From positions 28,016,173 through 28,080,172 of the forward strand of contig OZ017798.1 of assembly GCA_963969395.1 (NCBI GenBank): DNA of 64,000 nt. Direction: 5' to 3'. A program made the translations under genes and the position numbers. The stretch is from Pseudoscleropodium purum. Lineage: Eukaryota > Streptophyta > Bryopsida > Hypnales > Brachytheciaceae. The notes below the pieces were generated by a model, which was not told the DNA's origin, did not search any database, and saw only the letters and a program-made list of their open reading frames with translations. This document shows positions 37,661 to 47,138 of this stretch, one piece after another. Within the stretch, counting starts at the first letter, position 1, and every line of letters begins with the position of its first letter.

Positions 37661-38266
37661 ATGGCATGTATGAAGTATTTAACAATTGAACCAGGCGAAG
37701 TACAGACAATCGAGCAAGATTGGGAGGAGTATTTTGCGGATCCTTTGCAGTGGTGGGACAACAGATTATACAAGGTATCACTAGGAATATTGCTAAAGGG
37801 TAGTGATTTGCTGATGTTAGAAATTTGTGAAAAGACATTGAGAGGGTTATTTATTGCTTGTACAAGGTCTTGGGTGCTTGGGTAAACAAGAAGCATATTA
37901 CATAGTGAGTGGGTTTAGTATTGAATTGAAGGCCAATTAGATCACTCCAATGTTTAAGGACATTTATTCCCCGGTGGTTTTTTCATATTGGATGGTGTGT
38001 TGTTGTGCACGTAGATGAATGCCAAATCACCTGACTATAAACACAAAGTGACAATGAAAGCGCTTTGGGTGGATGGTTGGTCAACCCCCGCATGGGTGAA
38101 GGCAATGCTCAAATTGTTGACTTCAAGCGAATTACCTTCTCGTGGTGGTTATCATACCAATGATTCTCAAGAGATTGTCCCATCACATAGGTATTGGCAT
38201 GAGCATGAGTTGTCTGCCTTTGTCTATAAGAAATTGGTGCAATTGACTTCCCATGGATATTTCTAA
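37661..38266 (+). CDS. OSB-type organellar ssDNA-binding protein, PDF-motif exons
   Basis: Two exons in phase 0 reconstruct one PDF motif. Exon 37661-37774 ends EQDWEEYFADPLQWWDNRLY plus K before a GTATCA donor. Exon 38015-38266 follows a GTAG acceptor and begins MNAKSPDYKHKVTMKALWVD, continues GWSTPAWVKAML and ends at TAA. The W-x-(E/D)-(F/Y)F-x-(N/D)P-x-QWWDNR ... SPD(Y/F)KHK ... ALW(V/L)(D/E)GW...P.WV pattern is the hallmark of plant OSB proteins, where this ~50-residue motif binds single-stranded DNA in mitochondria or plastids and restrains illegitimate recombination. Family members usually have an upstream OB-fold and one to three PDF motifs; only one is seen here and the OB-fold was not found, so the gene may be incomplete. 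The intron inside the motif is 240 bp. A same-strand PPR frame follows 0.37 kb downstream. Confidence 0.75.
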
Positions 38267-38315
38267 CATATTGGAGATGGATGTCAAACCCACTATTTGT
38301 AATTTTTTTTGTTAG

Positions 38316-38483
38316 GTGGAGCATGAAATTTGTGGTTTGGGTGAGTTTGAGGGTTTGGTTTATGCAGCATTCTTCTCTTTGTTTGCTTTCTCGGACTCAC
38401 TAGGTGCATTTAAATTGCAAACTGACCTTGAGAGGTATTGTGCATGTAAGAGTTATAAAGATTGCATAGTTGCTTCCAAGTAG
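38316..38483 (+). other. Possible terminal exon, 55 codons plus stop
   Basis: A TTAG acceptor after a T-rich tract precedes 38316. The frame VEHEICGLGEFEGLVYAAFF continues 55 codons to TAG at 38481. It lacks an ATG, so it is visible only as an exon. It could be an alternative last exon of the OSB-like gene or a fragment of another gene; I recognise no family. Confidence 0.3.
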
Positions 38484-38632
38484 TTTTTTAATTGATGGAG
38501 CGAGATTTCTCAGTGTGAAGGGTTTATCGATGGTTCAGGTTACCCGAGGGCAATTTTCGAAGGAGAATTACTTTGCCCGCTAGAGCAAAAGTGTCCAAGC
38601 AAGCAGTTCAAGTTAGTGGTGGGAGTACGCGC

Positions 38633-40291
38633 ATGCAAAGCGCAACTACCACGAGTGAAGCAATTGATGTTTTGAAGAACCGACTACAAGAGGGCAACGC
38701 AATAGACTCGTACTCCTATGTTGAAATTCTCAAGCAGTGCTTGAAGCAGGAAGACCTTTCGGCAGTAAAGCAGGTGCATGAGTGGGCCATTAAGAGTGGC
38801 ATGCAGCAGAATATATACGTGGCAAACAACCTATTGAATGGATACATCAGATGTGGGAGACTGGGGGATGCATGCAGAGTGTTTGACGAACTTGCGAAGA
38901 AGAATGTCATTAGCTGGAACGTCATGATTGGAGGTTATGCTCAGCACAGTTGTGGGAAAGACGCCATGGAAGTTTTCCATCGCATGCGAGAGGAAGGTAT
39001 GCAACCAAATGCAGTTACTTACTCGAGCATTCTGAAAGCCTGTGCGAGCCCATCAGCCTTGAAGTGGGTCGAGGAAGTTCATGCATATATCAGAGAGGGT
39101 GGGTTCGAATCGGATGTTCGTGTAGGGACTTCGCTCCTGAAAATGTATGCAAAGTGTGGGAACATAGAGGAGGCAAGGAACACTTTTGATAAGTTGTCTA
39201 GTCGCAATGTGATCACCTGGAATGTGATGATTGGAGCATATGCCGGAAGTGGTGATGGTGAGGAAGCATATCGACCTCTTCTCCAAATGAAACGGGAAGG
39301 TCTGATGCCAGACGCCTTTACGTTGGCGAGTATCTTGAATGCATGTGCAAGCGCAGGGGCTTTGGAGTGGGTAAGGGAGGTTCACAGGCATGCCCGTGAA
39401 TCGGGATTTGAGTCAGATTTGCGTGTGGGCACGGCTCTGGTCCGCATGTATGCAAAGTGTGGCAGTATCAATGATGCTCAATTGGTTTTTGACAGAATGC
39501 AGGCCCGGGACGTCGTCACTTGGACTGTGATGATTGCTGGACTTGCTCAACATGACTGTGGGTCTGAAGCATATGAACTTCTTCTCCAAATGAAACAGGA
39601 AGGTCTGAAACCAGACGCATTTACATATGCCAGTATCCTGAATGCATGTGCAAGCGCAGGGGCTTTGGAGTGGGTAAGGAAGGTTCACTGGCATGCCCGT
39701 GAATCGGGATTTGAGTTGGATGTGCGTGTGGGCAACGCGCTGGTCCACATGTATGCAAAGTGCGGCAGAATCGAGGATGCGCGACTGACTTTTTACAAAA
39801 TGGAGGAACGGGACGTAATTAGCTGGAACGTGATGATAGGTGGACTTGCCCAACATGGACTTGGGTCTGAAGCATTTGAACTTTTTCTCCGAATGAAACG
39901 GGAAGGCTTCAAACCAACTGCGGTCACTTACATTAGCATCCTGGATACTTGTGCAAGCGCGGGCGCTTTAGAGTGGGTGAAGGAGGTTCACGGCTATTTG
40001 CGCGAAGCGGGATTTGAGTCAGATGTGCGTGTGGGCACTGCGCTGGTGCACATGTATTCAAAGTTTGGCAGTATCGACGATGCGCGACTGACTTTTGACA
40101 GAATGGAGGAACGGAATGTAATTTCATGGAATGTGATGATTGGAGCATATGCAGATTGTGGTTGTGGTGAGGAAGCATATCGACTTTTCCTCCGAATGAA
40201 ACGCGAAGGCTTCAAACCAAATGCAATCACTTATATTAGCATCCTGAATACACGTGCAAGCGCAGGGGCTTCGGAGTGGGTGACGCCCTAA
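38633..40291 (+). CDS. PLS-class PPR protein, 3'-truncated (no E/DYW domain)
   Basis: From the first in-frame ATG (38633) the frame codes 552 residues; it is open from 38519, so an upstream exon is possible. About 16 PPR motifs follow in strict L-S-P order with a 101-residue (303-bp) triplet period. L motifs start near residues 26, 128, 229, 330, 431 and 532; S near 61, 162, 263, 364 and 465; P near 92, 193, 294, 395 and 496. Repeats such as SWNVMIGAYA, ILNACASAGALEWV and ALVHMYAKCG are typical of moss PLS proteins, which act in organelle RNA editing or processing. The last L motif stops after ASEWV where telomere-like repeats begin. E, E+ and DYW domains, normally needed for editing, are absent. 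The high internal DNA similarity suggests recent triplet expansion. Transcribed status is unknown. Confidence 0.93.
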   Translation: MQSATTTSEAIDVLKNRLQEGNAIDSYSYVEILKQCLKQEDLSAVKQVHEWAIKSGMQQNIYVANNLLNGYIRCGRLGDACRVFDELAKKNVISWNVMIGGYAQHSCGKDAMEVFHRMREEGMQPNAVTYSSILKACASPSALKWVEEVHAYIREGGFESDVRVGTSLLKMYAKCGNIEEARNTFDKLSSRNVITWNVMIGAYAGSGDGEEAYRPLLQMKREGLMPDAFTLASILNACASAGALEWVREVHRHARESGFESDLRVGTALVRMYAKCGSINDAQLVFDRMQARDVVTWTVMIAGLAQHDCGSEAYELLLQMKQEGLKPDAFTYASILNACASAGALEWVRKVHWHARESGFELDVRVGNALVHMYAKCGRIEDARLTFYKMEERDVISWNVMIGGLAQHGLGSEAFELFLRMKREGFKPTAVTYISILDTCASAGALEWVKEVHGYLREAGFESDVRVGTALVHMYSKFGSIDDARLTFDRMEERNVISWNVMIGAYADCGCGEEAYRLFLRMKREGFKPNAITYISILNTRASAGASEWVTP

Positions 40292-40486
40292 ACCCTCAAT
40301 CCCTGCCCGCCCTAAACCCTCAATCCCTGCCCGCCCTAAACCCTCAGTCCCTGCCCGCCCTAAACCCTTACCCTAAACCGCCCTAAACGCACAGTCCCTG
40401 CCCGCCCTAAACCCTAACCCTAAACCGCCCTAAACGCACAGTCCCTGCCCGCCGTAAACCCACAGTCCCCCGCGGACCCTAAACCG
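40284..40486 (-). repeat. Telomere-like 24-bp minisatellite at the PPR breakpoint
   Basis: Directly after GAGTGGGTGA of the PPR frame the sequence becomes CGCCCTAAACCCTCAATCCC-type units of about 24 bp, with variants CCCTTACCCTAAACCG and ACGCACAGTCCC. The telomere motif appears as CCCTAAA on the plus strand, opposite in orientation to the TTTAGGG tracts at 22957 and 50088. The block ends near 40486 with GACCCTAAACCG. Confidence 0.92.
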
Positions 40487-40546
40487 TGTGCAGGCTTTTA
40501 AGGGCATTCTCGCCGCTTTGTTCGGTCTCTTCACACTCGCTGTAGT

Positions 40547-41382
40547 GTGCGTCCCTCTGGCCCCACAGTGATTACTGTCAGCGAAATGCGGGCTGCATTG
40601 CGCAGTCGCAGCAAAGTAGTTGTGCAGATTTTAATTCGAGGAAAAGGCCGGCACATTGCGTGCTGGAGTCTGATTACTCGAAACTTATGCGTCCCTCTGG
40701 CCCCACAGCGATTCTGTCAGCGAAATGCGGGCTGCATTGCGCAGTCGCAGCAAAGTAGTTGTACAGATTTTAATTCGAGGAAAAGGCCGGCACATTGCGT
40801 GCTGCAGTCTGATTACTCGAAACTTATGCGTCCCTTTGGCCCCACAACGATTCTGTCAGCGAAATGCGGGCTGCATTGCGCAGTCGCAGCAAAGTAGTTG
40901 TGCAGATTTTAATTCGAGGAAAAGGCCGGCACATTGCGTGCTGGAGCCTGATTACTTGAAACTTATGCGTCCCTCTGGCCCCACAGTGATTCTGTCAGCG
41001 AAATGCGGGCTGCATCGCGCAGTCGCAGCAAAGTAGTTGTGCAGATTTTGATTCGAGGAAAAGGCCGGCACATTGCGTGCTGGAGCCTGATTACTCAAAA
41101 TTTATGCGTCCCTCTGGCCCCACAGCGATTCTGTCAGCGAAATGCGGGCTGCATCGCGCAGTCGCAGCAAAGTAGTTGCGCAGATTTTGATTCGAGGAAA
41201 AGGCCGGCACATTGCGTGCTGGAGCCTGATTATTCAAAACTTATGCGTCCCTCTGGCCCCACAGCGATTCTGTCAGCGAAATGCGGGCTGCATCGCGCAG
41301 TCGCAGCAAAGTAGTTGCGCAGATTTTGATTCGAGGAAAAGGCCGGCACATTGCGTGCTGGAGCCTAATTACTCGAAACTTA
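40547..41382 (+). repeat. 139-bp tandem satellite, 6 copies
   Basis: The word TGCGTCCCTCTGGCCCCACA recurs with a 139-bp period (the first unit has one extra base) and six units fill 40547-41382. Variation is limited to a few positions per unit, such as TGCATTGCGC versus TGCATCGCGC. GC-rich compared with its surroundings. Two of three plus frames have no stop inside the unit, so overlapping frames of 103-162 codons (for example MRAALRSRSKVVVQILIRGK) arise; they are repeat products. A short imperfect stem, CCGGCAC with GTGCTGG, lies within each unit. Confidence 0.96.
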
Positions 41383-41855
41383 TGGTGTCTCACAAATACA
41401 TGCCATTCTCAACGGTTCAGGGTAATGTCATACTTTGGAAAAACCTGCAAGCAAAAGGGGAGAAATATCAGCCCAGTGACATTCAGTCCTCAATAGACAC
41501 CAGAAAAAATAGTGTAGACAAGTCTGTGAGGCTACATTTGTCTTCAGAAACACATGAAAACTATACTAACTTGACACAAATTGAAGAGCTACAATTGTAC
41601 ATTCACATAACTCTCGTGGCCTTGGCCTAATATCAATGAATTTGAAGTTCTGATTAGAAAATACTCCAACAGCTACCACCGAGAGATCATTCAAGCTGCA
41701 CCCGAAACCCTCGTAGTGTTTTCCAAAAGGAATCTCACACTCAGTTACATGTGCAAGCGATACCAAAGCAATCCAAAAGTACTCAAATTAAACAACCATC
41801 CATGAGCTTACTATCTGCCGCCACTCAAAGAAAATGCATGAAGCAAAGGGAAAAC
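41383..41855. other. No firm gene; unassigned open frame between satellite and TPS fragment
   Basis: A minus-strand frame (41766-41566) reading HVTECEIPFGKHYEGFG has protein-like composition, but it has no ATG start and no family I can name. It follows the TPS fragment on the same strand, where further TPS exons would be expected, yet I see no TPS motif in it. Confidence 0.3.
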
Positions 41856-42543
41856 CTCGTCAAGTGCTTCACGAGTGCTCCCACTGAGAACAACAACTTC
41901 AGGATTGGGATCAAAACATACGGTTTCCGGAGACTCCTTAATGCCTCGGTGCAAGCCCAACTCAGATTCTCTGATCTGGTCCCGTCGAGGGGCCTCCACT
42001 GTTGCAGTAATAGTTGAGTTGAACCCCAGTTTACATCACAAGTACCCCACAGAGCCTAAACCCATACGCAAACATCTCGTATCAAAGCACTTCTGCTGTC
42101 GTCTCAAAAATAGCCAGAAAGAACCACAGAGCTCTCTCCTGGACAGGAATACTTCGATGATGGTCAATCATGCTCATCAGAATTAGAAACGAAGTCAAAC
42201 ATTCCTAGTAACGTGGCATGTGGTAGTTCTTCGCATGCCATTCTGTATCAGAAACGTAACCTGTTAGACACACAACCCAAAGCACACAGAACTTCGATTC
42301 ACCATCGTACAGATGGAACTACTGGTGAGAGCGAAAACTGGAGTAACGAAGGATCTATAGAGCTTACCATAATAAGCAGCCGATTCTTGGATCTCCGAAA
42401 ATTTTCCCGGGCAATATCAACTGGTAAATTTGGAGGTATGTACAAGGTTCGGAGCTCAGCTTCGACAACGGTGTCACTGAAATCCAGAAATGAATATTTT
42501 ACTTTCTATGCCGAAGTCTGCTCTGGGTGAAGTACTCGATAGG
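41856..42543 (-). pseudogene. Trehalose-6-phosphate synthase (class I TPS) pseudogene fragment
   Basis: Two minus-strand exons. Exon 42543-42368 contains DTVVEAELRTLYIPPNLPVD, then IARENFRRSKNRLLIM at a GTAAGC donor. Exon 42026-41856 starts GFNSTITATVEAPRRDQIRE and contains PNPEVVVLSGSTREALDEV, ending at GAG/GTTTTC. This is the junction of the synthase domain and the phosphatase-like domain of plant TPS (RLLI.GFN.T.....RRDQI.E.EL.LH ... VVVLSGS...LD). TPS makes trehalose 6-phosphate, a sugar signal. Lesions: an in-frame TAG at 42506-42508 where the family has Gln, and no AG acceptor before the second exon (it reads AAACTGGGG). The active-site halves on either side are missing. Not functional. 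Confidence 0.8.
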
Positions 42544-44319
42544 CTACAAGAATAAGACTGTTCAAGACTCTATGAAACATTATTTGTCTACTACTGTAAT
42601 TTTCAGTAGTGTTGACAAGCATTGCACTAAATGTCAAAAATACCATTCATATCACCAACACTAATGTCAACCAACAAATACAATAAGTAATATCGAATGT
42701 ACCCTCAAACTAAACATCATTTTTGGGTTCAGTAGGATGGCTTCAAAACTCTCTTCATTTGATTTGGTAAAAAGGGATATAATCCAAAAATTCCCAAACT
42801 TGTTTCTCCTCGGAGGAGTAAGTTCAACTTCAAGTCAATGCCAAAGTACTAGAATTCCACCAATTTAAGGATATCGACGTGAAGGGGGCAAACTAGGCAA
42901 TTAATACTCTAGTTTGAGGAGTCGGCATGTGCATGGAATATATTGTATGTCCATGAGCTATGAATATATGCATAGAGAGATACCAATACACCCGGTCACA
43001 AATGTTGCAATATCGAACTCGGTAGCAACAAGCTCCTTTTTTGGACTCCAAATGCGATGTATAAAAACAATCGTAATTTTTATGGTGGGTGAAATTAATA
43101 GATTTTCGAGAGATTTTCATGATTTTGTTGTATATTATAGAGTAGAAGATATGTACAATAAGGTCCAATAAACCCTTACAAAGGGTTCCCCAAGTTTCAC
43201 CACAAAGTTCAACAACTTAAAGAAGCTCTAGCCGATGCTTAGAAATGAATCCATTTTGGAATTGTAAATTGTATTGGAATTGCAATCAAGAGCGCACTTC
43301 AACTTCATAATAAATGAAAAAAGAGTAATTTCAAATCACACAATAATTTGAATTTCTTTTATACATTATCTACCACTTTATGGAAAATCTTTGGAAGATG
43401 GTCAAAGATTTTTGCAATGGGATGAAGAACAAGCAAGAAATCATACAAGTAATTTAAGTGGTATGTGATCAAATATCTCTAAAGTAATTGTAAAGGCTGA
43501 TTTCTAATATATATCATTAAATACAAGTAATTCTCACAAATGGTGGCAATATGTACTAGATGGTAGATAGGATATACAAAACATCAAACCCTTTATATGA
43601 TTTTCAATTTTGTGTGTATATATATACATTTAATTTGTAATGGTGATGAAGAAGACTTTTGTGTGATTCCAACACAATTTGAAATTTGAAATTTCATTCA
43701 TTTTGGTAGTGTCCATGGGCTCCCCAAAACTCTCCTAATCTCAACCCTGAACTATTAGGACCCAAAAATTGATAAGATTATTTGGACCTTACTATATAGG
43801 ATTCATTTGCCCTAGATCAAAGGGTTGTTGATATCTGCTACATAATTATGGCATTCCATTAGTTGCATCTATTAATTGAATTTAGGTTCAATTTGGCTTG
43901 TCATAAAATAACTACACCTAAAATTGTACAAATAAGAAATTTAGCATAGTTCCCAATACGATATTGGAATTCTGGTGTGGTTAGAGGGTTGGTAGTCAAA
44001 ACTCAATCTTAGGTTCTCTTAGCACAACATTTTGTGGACATTGTATCAATAAACCATGAATTTTTCAAAGGGGTGGAAATAGGGTTCCGGCCACCAACTA
44101 TAGTCTCCCATGAATAGCAAAATTATATTTTAGGCAAGAATCTAAACTATGTAGTTTAGGGTGTGCATTAGAAGTAGTTACCTTACTACTTTTATGCCAA
44201 AATAAATAATTATTGTAATTTCATTTTTCTGCTTTTTAATTACTTTCGGGTTCATCGTCTATCGAAAACATACCTATTTTGGGTACATCGGAGCATCAAA
44301 GAGTTAGGAAACAAGGTCC
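42544..44319. other. No recognised gene
   Basis: AT-rich sequence. Overlapping frames at 42893-43171 on both strands have no domain. A TATATATATACA run lies near 43620. Isolated TTTAGGG-like words occur (for example near 44153). No transposon ends were identified. Confidence 0.4.
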
Positions 44320-45480
44320 ATTTTGGGAATGCACTACAAAAATGTACAAAATTATTTATAGTGTGAGTAGTAAATAGAAAAATCTAATCACGAGAAAGAA
44401 ATATCTATTACCCAGAGTTAAGGCATGCCATACCATCATTGAATTCTCTATATATGGAATTGTAAAACTTCTTGTAGAGATCCTTCTTGAAGGGAAGATG
44501 ATTGTGTGCATGGATGTTTTCATCATACCTTAGCATATGAATCTTCAAAAAAATTATGGCCAATTCTTTTCAATGATTAGCATATAAAACCATTTAAAAA
44601 ATAGGTTCAAAAATGCACCAAAAATTGAGCATCGTGGTTTCTTGAAATTGTGTAAAATATGAACGTTGATTATACAAAACAAAAATTGTCAACTTCTAAT
44701 CTACAGTGCATAAAGACAACTAAATGATCCCAATTGCCATCATGTACTGTTTTGACATCCCACTACATACATAGTGTGGATAATACATTTACAAATTGTC
44801 CACTATGCCATTCACAGATTTATGCAAGATATAGGATAGAATTGGCATTTTTTCGTCCTGTATAATTAAAATTCAATTCTTATGCAACCACAATCAAGTA
44901 TACCAAGTTTTACTAATTCTAAAAATCATAACTCCATTTTGGGTGAATTTTTACAATTAATTTGTTTCTTATGTTTGATAGCAAGCATCACTCCATAGGA
45001 AACATCGATACACACAACAAGCATCTCCAAAAAAAACCCTGAAACAATTCCCTCTACAGAGATTTCAATGTTGGCATGACAATGTCCTAATTCATTTTGG
45101 AAAATAGATATCTTTTTATGGTGATTAGATTTTGGCAAGGTAATTGGGCCCTCATGCTCAAACATGCAAAATTAGTTATAGGGTGAGAGTCGAATAGCAA
45201 AATGTAATCAAAATAGAAAGACATATATTTCACACAGTTTGATCAAATGGCACCTCACATTCAACTCTTTCCAAAAAGAATCGTAAAACTTTTTGGGAAA
45301 CACTTGTTGAAGGAAAGACATGTGTATAGATGTTCCCTACATATCTCTAAACAATCCAATTAAAAAATTCCTTTCCAACTATTTTCAATATAATATTTTG
45401 TATAAAATCATGAAAATCCACTCCAAAAATTCATCAAAAATGGAATTTTGCTTTCATGAAATTGAAATTTGATATGCTCT
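44320..45480 (+). repeat. Old diverged direct repeat, ~330 bp arms, ~820-bp spacing
   Basis: Two arms (about 44335-44690 and 45165-45480) share, in order, ACAAAATTA or AAAATTAGT, TATAG.GTGAGAGT-like, AAT.TAATCA, GAAAGA.ATAT, GTAAAACTT.TTG, CTTGTTGAAGG or CTTCTTGAAGG, GATGTT and a TTCAAT.AT word near a CATGAAATTG or CTTGAAATTG end. Identity is clearly low, and the similarity was judged by eye. Confidence 0.55.
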
Positions 45481-46909
45481 ATTGGGATTTAGTAAGAATG
45501 GAGTGTCAATTATTCAAGATGACAAATTTCAATTCTTCCTTATACTATGGGAAAAAAAATTAATGGCACTACAGGCAGTTTGGAAATACTTAGCCCCCAC
45601 CATACCGTGCAGTAACTTGCTTTGTGGTTACGTTGTTGGACTGAAATTTAATTTTGTCACGGATGCAGTGCTTTCCTAAACCGATATAGTCTGTACCGAC
45701 TGCCCATCGGTAGTCACAGGACAAGCAAGCCAGTTAGCATGAGGCAAAGTCACATCTCATTCATATTGGAGTTTGGCTATGCCACACTCAGAACTTTGTC
45801 ATCTTTTGTTGACGTTTGTTTAAAACATGCAACAAATTCATAGGGTTCAGGAAAAAACCGGACCCCTAAAGGACCATTGAATGTGCCTTCGGGGGACAAA
45901 TGGGATTTAGGGTTCAGGGTGTACCTACAGGCTGAATTTTGGTCATGATTTTAGGATACTTTATTTGTAGATAGAAAAACTGATAAGGTTTATGAGAGTA
46001 CAATTTTTTTCACAATAAGTGCCCAGGAACAATAGTTACGACCAAATAAGCTCGAAAAAGAGGACGGGGTGCAGTTTAAGAGCAGCAAAAAGAAATTCGA
46101 AATCATTTGAATTTTTTCCCAAGGTTACTATTTTTTCCCTGGCAGATTATATTTTTGTCTGTCGGTAAAAACTTTGATTCATTTCATTTGTGTTTGTTAA
46201 GAGAAAGTCATGGACATTTCTGTATTTGGGTAGTGAGAGCATCTTCTGGAAAAAACAACTTGTAGGATTCATTTATGAATGCAATTTCTCCAATTTTTCC
46301 AATTTTTATATTTTACATGGTTTGGTTTACTTGCTAGAACAATCTCACCATTGGGATTAGTGCATTTCAGGTCCATCCAAAATATATGAATATTTTAGAT
46401 TTCCCTTCTACCCCGTACCTACTTCTACTTAACAATTCTTTTAAAAATGAAAATTAAGTTTTTTTTGAATTTCTTTTTTTTTCCCAGACTTCCAACCCAA
46501 TCCTCCACTACAGAGATTTAGGGCACAAAACTTTATAGTACAAAATATTCAGCGGAAAATGTTTAGAGTCCAAAAATCCGGTCCTGCAACGTGCTGAAAA
46601 ACTTGTTTTTTCCACTCTAAACGCCAATATCTTGCAATTTGTGCAGCTAAAAATTCTGGAATTATTTTCCCCACTTTCTTATATTTGTGAGGTGTAAGAT
46701 CCAATGGTTAGATGTGGAAAAAACACAATTAAATTATTTTTTTACTCTTTGCTATAGAAATGGCATTTTTTGGTGTTTTATGGCAGAAAAGAAGGCCTCG
46801 ATCCTCTAGGGGTTAAAATTTCAATTGCTCTCCCCCATTTTTCAGGATTGTATTTACATGGAATTTTTGTTTGAACCCTAACCCATTACAAGGGAGCCGA
46901 CTGTTAGAT
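45481..46909. other. No recognised gene
   Basis: AT-rich sequence with short frames only (45482-45679 ends before TAAACC) and poly-T or poly-A runs. Nothing with domain character on either strand. Confidence 0.4.
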
Positions 46910-47138
46910 GGCCAGGGAGGACTGGCCCCTCCATTGCCCCATGTAGAAAAACCTTACATTTTTTATTTGCCACATGTGAAAAAATTTGCAAATGTTGAAT
47001 TCATATTTGGGGTTTGAGAAACACTGTATCATCCAAAGGCCACAGCAAAGTACAAAATTGGAGCGACACAAAATGGGTTTTGGCAATTTCGAAAATTACC
47101 CTGTGGAGGGGCAATACAGGGGTCAACCCTCCCTGGCC
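46910..47138. mobile_element. MITE-like element with ~30-bp terminal inverted repeats
   Basis: The left end starts GGCCAGGGAGGACTGGCCCC and continues T, then ATTGCCCC (46910 onward). The reverse complement of the right end starts GGCCAGGGAGGGTTGACCCC and also runs on to ATTGCCCC (ending at 47138). About 26 of the first 31 bases match. The element is 229 bp with no coding capacity. No clear target-site duplication is visible (flanks TGTTAGAT and GTTGTTGG). This fits a non-autonomous DNA transposon of unknown superfamily. Confidence 0.75.

Noticed and set aside
38716..40230. Minus-strand frames within the PPR gene
   Set aside because: Antisense shadows of a strongly supported PPR reading frame.
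40547..41630. Frames of 103-162 codons in the 139-bp satellite
   Set aside because: The same peptide pieces recur every 139 bp in rotating frames; no independent coding evidence.
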